From assembly GCF_003958645.1 (NCBI RefSeq), contig NZ_RXLO01000001.1, positions 434,001-498,000 on the forward strand: 64,000 nt of DNA, given 5' to 3'. This DNA is from Chitinophaga rhizosphaerae. Its GTDB lineage: Bacteria; Bacteroidota; Bacteroidia; Chitinophagales; Chitinophagaceae. How positions within the stretch are numbered: position 1 is the stretch's first letter; every line of letters starts with the position of its first letter. Below the pieces are notes generated by a model that worked only from the letters and a program-made list of their open reading frames with translations, was not told where the DNA came from and did no database searches. Shown here piece by piece: positions 29,201 through 38,200 of the stretch. The position numbers and the translations under genes were made by a program.

Positions 29201-32200
29201 CTGTTGTTGCACAGGTCGGTAGCCGTCCAGATGCGGCGGATGGTATAGCTGCTGATGCAGGCGCCCGGTGCGCGGGTGATCACGGAATCGCGACGGATCG
29301 TGATCTGGTTGCCGGGCGTACAGTTGTCGGTAGCCGCCGGCATCATAGCGCCGGGGATGTTATCGCAGTTCACCGTTACATTGGCAGGGCGCGCACCGGT
29401 CCACACGAGGGTGGGGCGGGTGGTGTCCTGAACGGTGATCAGTTGTTCGTGGGTGGATGCGTTACCGCAGCCGTCGGTAACGGTCCAGATACGGCGGATG
29501 GTGTAATTGCTCACACACATGCCAGAAACACGGGTGATCACGGAATCGCGGCGGATGGTGATCGCATTGGCGGGCGTACAGTTGTCGGTTGCCGCCGGCA
29601 TCACTGCTGCCGGGATGGCGTCGCAATTTACGGTGATGTTGGCAGGACGGGCACCGTTCCAAACGATATTCGGGCGGGTGGTATCCTGAACGGTCACCAG
29701 TTGCTGGTGCATGTTCATGTTGCCGCAGCGGTCCGTGATCGTCCATCTCCGCATGATCTGGTAGCTGCTTGCACAGGCTCCGGGGGTACGGATGATGGTG
29801 GAGTCGTATACCAGTACTATTTGATTGGCCGGCGTGCAGTTGTCGGTCGCGAGCGGGATCGCCCTGGCGGGGATGGCGTCGCAATTCACCGTGATGTTGG
29901 CCGGTGCCGGACCGTTCCAAACAAATCCCGGGCGGGTGGTATCCTGTACCGTGATCAGCTGCTCGTAGCGGGCCACGTTACCACAGAGGTCGGTAGCCGT
30001 CCAGATACGGCGGATCGTGTATTTGCTGATGCAATCGGCAGGATTGCGGGTGATCACCGAATCGCGGCGGATGGTGATCGCGTTCGCAGGCGTGCAATTA
30101 TCGTTTGCAGTCGGCATCACCGCGCCAGGGATGTTGTCGCAGTTCACCGTTACGTTGGCAGGAGCGGTAGTAGCCCATACCATCGTCGGACGGGTAGTGT
30201 CCTGAACGGTGATCAGTTGTTCCCAGGTAGTGCTGTTATTGCACAGGTCGGTGGCCGTCCAGATGCGGCGGATCGTGTAGTTGCTCGTGCAACCCGAAGT
30301 CGGGCGCGTCACAACGGAATCCCGGCGGATCGTGATCGCGTTGGCAGGTGTACAGTTGTCGGTAGCCGTCGGCATCACCGCGCCAGGGATGTTGTCGCAG
30401 TTCACGGTGATGTTGGCAGGACGGGTGCCGGCCCAAACCAATGTCGGACGGGTGGTGTCCTGCACCGTGATGAGCTGCTCCCAGGTGGTGCTGTTGCTGC
30501 ACAGGTCGGTGGCCGTCCAGATACGGCGGATCGTGTAGTTGCTCGTGCAACCCGAAGTCGGGCGCGTCACAACCGAATCGCGGCGGATCGTGATCGCGTT
30601 GGCAGGCGTACAATTGTCGGTAGCCGTCGGCATCACCGCGCCGGGAATGTTATCGCAGTTTACGGTGATGTTGGCAGGACGGGGGCCAGCCCAAACCAGC
30701 GCCGGACGGGTGGTATCCTGTACCGTGATCAGTTGCTCCCAGCTGGTGCTGTTATTGCACAGATCGGTGGCCGTCCAGATGCGGCGGATCGTGTAGTTGC
30801 TCGTGCAACCAGAAGTCGGACGCGTCACAACGGAATCCCGGCGAATAGTGATCTGGTTGGCAGGCGTACAGTTATCGGTAGCCGCCGGCATCACCGCAGC
30901 AGGGATGTTATCGCAGTTTACCGTTACGTTGGCAGGACGGGTGCCAGCCCAAACCAGCATCGGACGGGTAGTGTCCCGTACCGTAATGAGCTGTTCGTGC
31001 GAGATGGCGTTGCCGCACAGGTCGGTAGCCGTCCAGATACGGCGGATGGTATAGTTGCTCGTGCAACCCGAAGTCGGGCGCGTCACAACGGAGTCGCGAC
31101 GGATCGTGATCCTGTTGCCAGGCGTACAATTGTCGGTAGCGTTCGGCATCACGGCACCGGGAATGTTGTCGCAATTCACGGTGATGTTGGCAGGACGGGC
31201 GCCGGTCCACACGAGGGCAGGACGGGTCGTATCACGCACCGTCACCATTTGAATATGCGTATCGGTGTTACCGCACAGGTCGGTAGCGATCCAGGTGCGG
31301 CGGATCTGGTAGTTGGAGATGCAGGTACTTCCGGTACGCAGCGTGTCGAGACGGATGGTGATCGTCACCTGGTTCGCAGGTGTACAGTTATCCGTAGCGG
31401 TAGCCGTTACAGTGGCGGGAACGGCGTCGCAATTCACCGTCGTGTCGCGCGGAGCGCCATTTGCGAATGCCAGTACCGGGCGGGTGGTATCCTGTACCGT
31501 GATCAGCTGCTCGTAGCGGGCCACGTTACCACAGAGGTCGGTAGCCGTCCAGATACGGCGGATCGTGTATTTGCTGATGCAATCGGCAGGATTGCGGGTG
31601 ATCACGGAATCGCGGCGGATGGTGATCGCGTTCGCAGGCGTGCAATTATCGTTTGCAGTCGGCATCACCGCGCCAGGGATGTTGTCGCAGTTCACCGTTA
31701 CGTTGGCCGGCCGTGTCCCAGCCCATACCATCGTCGGACGGGTAGTGTCCTGAACGGTGATCAGTTGTTCCCAGGTAGTGCTGTTATTGCAAAGGTCGGT
31801 GGCCGTCCAGATGCGGCGGATCGTGTAGTTGCTCGTGCAACCCGAAGTCGGGCGCGTCACAACGGAATCCCGACGGATGGTGATCGCATTGGCAGGTGTA
31901 CAGTTGTCGGTAGCCGTCGGCATCACCGCGCCAGGGATGTTGTCGCAGTTCACGGTGATGTTGGCAGGACGGGTGCCGGCCCAAACCAATGTCGGACGGG
32001 TGGTGTCCTGCACCGTGATGAGCTGCTCCCAGGTGGTGCTGTTGCTGCACAGGTCGGTGGCCGTCCAGATACGGCGGATCGTGTAGTTGCTCGTGCAACC
32101 CGAAGTCGGGCGCGTCACAACCGAATCCCGGCGGATCGTGATCGCGTTGGCAGGCGTACAATTGTCGGTAGCCGTGGGCATCACCGCGCCGGGAATGTTA

Positions 32201-35200
32201 TCGCAGTTTACGGTGATGTTGGCAGGACGGGGGCCAGCCCAAACCAGCGCCGGGCGGGTGGTATCCTGCACCGTGATCAGTTGCTCCCAGCTGGTGCTGT
32301 TATTGCAAAGATCGGTCGCTGTCCAGATGCGGCGGATCGTGTAGTTGCTCGTGCAACCCGTGGTCGGGCGCGTCACAACGGAATCCCGGCGAATAGTGAT
32401 CGCATTGGCAGGCGTACAGTTATCGGTAGCCGTCGGCATCACCGCAGCAGGGATGTTATCGCAGTTTACCGTTACGTTGGCAGGACGGGTGCCAGCCCAA
32501 ACCAGCGTCGGACGGGTAGTATCCCGTACCGTAATGAGCTGTTCGTGCGAGATGGCGTTACCGCACAGGTCGGTAGCCGTCCAGATACGGCGGATGGTAT
32601 AGTTGCTTGTGCAACCCGAAGTCGGGCGCGTCACAACGGAATCGCGGCGGATCGAGATCGCGTTGGCAGGCGTACAGTTGTCGGTAGCCGTCGGCATCGC
32701 AGCGCCGGGAATATTGTCGCAATTCACAGTGATGTTGGCAGGAGCTGTAGTCGCCCAAACGAGTCGGGGGAGGGTCGTATCCTGTACCGTGATAAGCTGG
32801 ATATGCGTATCGGTATTACCGCACAGGTCGGTAGCGATCCAGGTGCGGCGGATCTGGTAGTTGGAGATGCAGGTACTTCCGGTACGCAGCGTGTCGAGAC
32901 GGATGGTGATCGTCACCTGGTTCGCAGGTGTACAGTTATCCGTAGCGGCAGCCGTTACAGTGGCGGGAACGGCGTCGCAATTCACCGTCGTGTCGCGCGG
33001 AGCGCCATTTGCGAATGCCAGTACAGGGCGGGTGGTATCCTGTACCGTGATCAGCTGCTCGTAGCGGGCCACGTTACCACAGAGGTCGGTAGCCGTCCAG
33101 ATACGGCGGATCGTGTATTTGCTGATGCAATCGGCTGGATTGCGGGTGATCACCGAATCGCGGCGGATGGTGATCGCGTTCGCAGGCGTGCAATTATCGT
33201 TTGCAGTCGGCATCACTGCACCGGGGATGTTGTCGCAGTTCACTGTTACGTTGGCAGGAGCGGTAGTAGCCCATACCATCGTCGGACGGGTAGTGTCCTG
33301 AACGGTGATCAGTTGCTCCCAGGTAGTGCTGTTATTGCACAGGTCAGTCGCCGTCCAGATGCGGCGGATCGTGTAGTTGCTCGTGCAACCCGAAGTCGGG
33401 CGCGTCACAACGGAATCGCGGCGGATCGTGATCGCGTTGGCAGGTGTACAGTTGTCGGTAGCCGTCGGCATCACCGCACCAGGGATATTGTCGCAGTTCA
33501 CGGTGATGTTGGCAGGACGGGTGCCGGCCCAAACCAATGTCGGACGGGTGGTATCCTGCACCGTGATGAGCTGCTCCCAGGTGGTGCTGTTGCTGCACAG
33601 GTCGGTGGCGGTCCAGATGCGGCGGATCGTGTAGTTGCTCGTGCAACCCGAAGTCGGGCGCGTCACAACGGAATCCCGGCGGATCGTGATCGCATTGGCA
33701 GGCGTACAGTTATCGGTAGCCGTGGGCATCACCGCGCCAGGGATATTATCGCAGTTTACGGTGATGTTGGCAGGTGCTGCACCAGTCCATACGAGGGTAG
33801 GGCGGGTGGTATCCTGCACCGTGATGAGCTGCTCCCAGGTAGTGCTGTTGCTGCACAGGTCGGTGGCCGTCCAGATGCGGCGGATCGTGTATTTGCTGAT
33901 GCAATCTGCCGGATCACGAATGATCACCGAATCGCGGCGGATCGTGATCGCGTTGGCAGGCGTACAGTTATCGTTTGCAGTCGGCATCACCGCGCCAGGA
34001 ATGTTATCGCAATTCACGGTGATGTTGGCAGGACGGGGGCCAGCCCAAACCAGCGCCGGGCGGGTGGTATCCTGCACCGTGATCAGCTGCTCCCAGGTAG
34101 TGCTGTTGCTGCAAAGATCGGTAGCCGTCCAGATACGGCGGATCGTGTAGTTGCTCGTGCAACCCGAAGTCGGGCGCGTAACAACGGAATCGCGTCGGAT
34201 CGTAATCGCATTGGCAGGTGTACAGTTGTCGGTAGCCGTCGGCATCACCGCGCCAGGGATATTATCACAGTTCACCGTGATATTGGCAGGCCGTGTTCCG
34301 GCCCAAACCAGCGCCGGGCGGGTGGTATCCTGTACCGTGATCAGTTGCTCCCAGGTAGTGCTGTTGCTGCAAAGATCGGTAGCCGTCCAGATACGGCGGA
34401 TCGTGTAGTTGCTCGTGCAACCCGAAGTCGGGCGCGTCACAACGGAATCCCGGCGGATCGTGATCGCGTTGGCGGCCGTACAATTGTCGGTAGCCGTCGG
34501 CATCACCGCACCAGGGATATTATCACAGTTCACCGTGATATTGGCAGGCCGTGTTCCGGCCCAAACCAGCGTCGGGCGGGTAGTATCCTGCACCGTGATG
34601 AGCTGCTCCCAGGTAGTGCTGTTGCTGCAAAGATCGGTAGCCGTCCAGATACGGCGGATCGTGTAGTTGCTCGTGCAACCCGAAGTCGGGCGCGTCACAA
34701 CGGAATCGCGGCGGATCGTGATCGCGTTGGCGGCCGTACAATTGTCGGTAGCCGTCGGCATCACCGCGCCAGGAATATTGTCGCAATTCACCGTTACGTT
34801 GACAGGCGCTGCACCGGTCCATACGAGGGTGGGGCGGGTGGTATCCTGCACCGTGATCAGCTGCTCCCAGGTGGTGCTGTTGCTGCACAGGTCGGTGGCC
34901 GTCCAGATGCGGCGGATCGTGTAGTTGCTCGTGCAACCCGAAGTCGGGCGCGTCACAACGGAATCGCGGCGGATCGTGATCGCGTTGGCAGGCGTACAGT
35001 TGTCGGTAGCCGTCGGCATCACCGCGCCGGGAATATTATCGCAATTCACGGTTACGTTGGCAGGACGGGTTCCGGCCCAAACCAGCGCCGGGCGTGTGGT
35101 GTCCTGCACCGTGATCAGCTGCTCCCAGGTGGTGCTGTTGCTGCAAAGATCGGTGGCCGTCCAGATGCGGCGGATCGTGTATTTGCTGATGCAATCTGCC

Positions 35201-38200
35201 GGATCGCGGGTGATCACGGAATCGCGGCGGATCGTGATCGCGTTGGCAGGTGTACAGTTATCGGTAGCCGTCGGCATCACTGCACCGGGGATGTTATCGC
35301 AGTTCACCGTTACGTTGGCGGGTGCTGCACCGGTCCATACGAGGGCGGGACGGGTGGTGTCCTGCACCGTGATGAGCTGCTCCCAGGTAGTGCTGTTGCT
35401 GCAAAGATCGGTGGCCGTCCAGATGCGGCGGATCGTGTAGTTGCTCGTGCAACCCGAAGTCGGGCGCGTCACAACGGAATCCCGGCGGATCGTGATCGCG
35501 TTGGCAGGCGTACAGTTATCGGTAGCCGTGGGCATCACCGCGCCAGGGATATTATCACAGTTCACCGTGATATTGGCCGGCCGTGTTCCGGCCCAAACCA
35601 GCGCCGGGCGGGTGGTATCCTGTACCGTGATCAATTGGGAATGGGTGGAAGCGTTACCGCACAGGTCCGTTACCGTCCAGTTACGGCGAATCGTGTACTT
35701 GCTGACGCAATCGCCGGCCACGCGCGTGATCACGGAATCCCGCCTGATCGTGATCGCATTCACCGAAGCACAGTTGTCGGTAGCTGTGGGGTTGATCGCT
35801 GCGGGGATATTGTCGCAATTCACCGTCACATCTGCAGGAGCGGCGCCACTCCAGATGATCGTCGGCGGCACATTGTCTACCACCTTCACGATCTGGATTC
35901 TTTCGGATTTGTTACCGCAAGCATCGGTAGCCGTCCAGGTGCGCTTCAGCCAGTAAGTGTTCTGGCAGGAGTTCGCCACCCCGGTCCTGATGGTATCCTG
36001 TGTATAGTCCAGTCTTACGGTCACGCCGGCAGGCAGACAGTTGTCGCTCACCGTGGGCGTTACCGCAGCAGGAATGGCGTTACAGTTCGCATTCAGCGTA
36101 TCGGCCAGTACAGGGCTCCAGGTCATGGTGGGTTTCGAAGTGTCCACCACCGTGATCCGCTGGGTATGTATCAATTCGTTATTGCAATTGTCTTTCGCTG
36201 TCCAGGTGCGGATCAGCACATAATTGTTCACGCAGGTGCCGGTAAACGATGCGTCCAGAACGGTATTCACCGTTACGGTCACCGCAGCGTCTGCCGTACA
36301 ATTATCCGTAGCGGATGCCGTGATCGCCGCGGGTACCGCCGAACAGCTCACCGTCGTGTCAACAGGGACGTGGCCGTTGGGGAATTGTAGGACGGGTTTC
36401 ATCGTATCCGTCACCGTGATGGTTTGGGAAGTGGTCACTTTCAATCCGCAAGGGTCTTCGGCCGTCCATGTACGGGTAATGGTCATGCCGCAGGTATTGT
36501 TCACTGTAACATCGGCATGCGTAATGGTAAGCGCCAGGCCCAGCGGGTGCTGGAACGTAGGCGTACCGAAAAGTGTCGTATAATCCAATGTTTTATCGCA
36601 TTCCCTGCTCAGGTTCGGCGGGGTCGTTACCACTGTAGGCGGATTGGTGCTTACCGTGATCTTAACCGGCGCGGAAGTATCTGTACATGCACCGGAGTTC
36701 ACTATCCTGCGGAACCATGTAGTTACCGTTAGCGCGCCCGGCTGATAATACTCACCCGTGGCCGCTGCACCGGGGATCGTCGTAAACCCGGCGGTGGCGC
36801 TGGTGGTGCTGGACTGCCAGCTATAAGTGAAGGTACCGGTGCCGCTGGACGGATGCCCAACGTCATAAATCTGCGCCGGAACGGTGTTCGGACAAATTAC
36901 CTGGTCTTCCCGGATAATATTCTGATTGATTTCGTTGAGATTGGTCAGCAACACCGTGTCAGACACTGCCGCGCAATCGCCGTTCGTGACCGTCCAGATA
37001 AGCATGGCGGTGGTACCCACAAAAACCCTTGCCGTGCTGGTGGGGCTATGGATATCGGAGAACACCACGGAAGCGGGGTTCGCCGTCCAGGTGCCTACCG
37101 CGCCGGCAACGCCCGGAGCAGATGCCGCCAGCTGGAACAGTTCATCGTTACATTTTTCCTGGTCAGGACCGGCGTTCGGCTTAACCGGTTGCTGGAACAC
37201 GGTTACCGTAGTGCTCACGCAGGCAGAATTGCCGCATGTTGTACTGCCGATAGCATGTACGGAATAAGTGGTCGTAGCAGTGGGGGAGACGTTGATGGAA
37301 GTCACGTTCCGCCCGATCTCCACGCCCGTAGCGCAATCGCCGCGATACCATACCCACTCCGAGTTGGAGCCGATCGTTCCGCTGGCGATGCTCAGCGTCA
37401 CGGTTTCACCCACGCAGATGCTGCCGTCGGTTACGCCGATGGTTGGTGTGGTAGACGGGGTATTCAGCACTACGTCGAACTCCTTCGCATCAAAGCAGGT
37501 ATCATTGGTGGTTCCTACCGGTTTACGTACCGTCATGCGGAAGCGATATGTTCCTGGAGCGGCGGCGGACGGATAGGTTACCGTGATGGTACCACCGGTC
37601 GTGCTGGGCAGGGGCATATCTTTAATATCCACGAAGCCCGGCATTATGGGCGCAATCGCTTCGAGGTCGTACCGGGACGGTGCGTTCGTTGCCGTATATG
37701 TCAGCGGGAAGGTAAATGGCGTTGCCTTGCAGACATCGATGGCCGAGGGGATCGTCACCGTCGGACCATTGAAGTAACGCAGTGTCACGGGAATCGTAAC
37801 CGGGGGACAGCTTTTCGCATTGCCGTTCCGTTTACGCACCACCCAATTCACGACGGCAGATGTGCCCGCAGCGCCGTTGTAGGTGATCACCGCATTGGGG
37901 TTATTTACTTCGCTGGCAGGAATGGTAAATGGAGCCGGCAGTATGTCGGGCTCCCAGGTACCGATCAGCGATGTATCGGTGAGGGGTTGCGCCGTCATGG
38001 TAAATGTGCGGGAACATTGCGACATATCCGTCTCCGTTACCGTTGCAGTGGGCCTGGTATACGTGATAAATTCCCTCTCCGAAACGGTTTTACAATCCGC
38101 CAGGTCGGAAGATATCGTCAACCGCACGCGCACGGGCACGTTCGGCGGCATATTGATCAGGTCGCGCTCGTTGGTGGCCGATGCCGGGATTGTCAGACTG

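Noticed and set aside
23200-36390. Stop-free antisense reading frame of about 4,400 codons over the adhesin gene
   Set aside because: It is in codon-aligned antisense register, where stops arise only from sense TTA, CTA or TCA codons. These are rare in this gene, and the repeats keep the same register. The product is compositionally a mirror of the repeats, without start signals or domain features.
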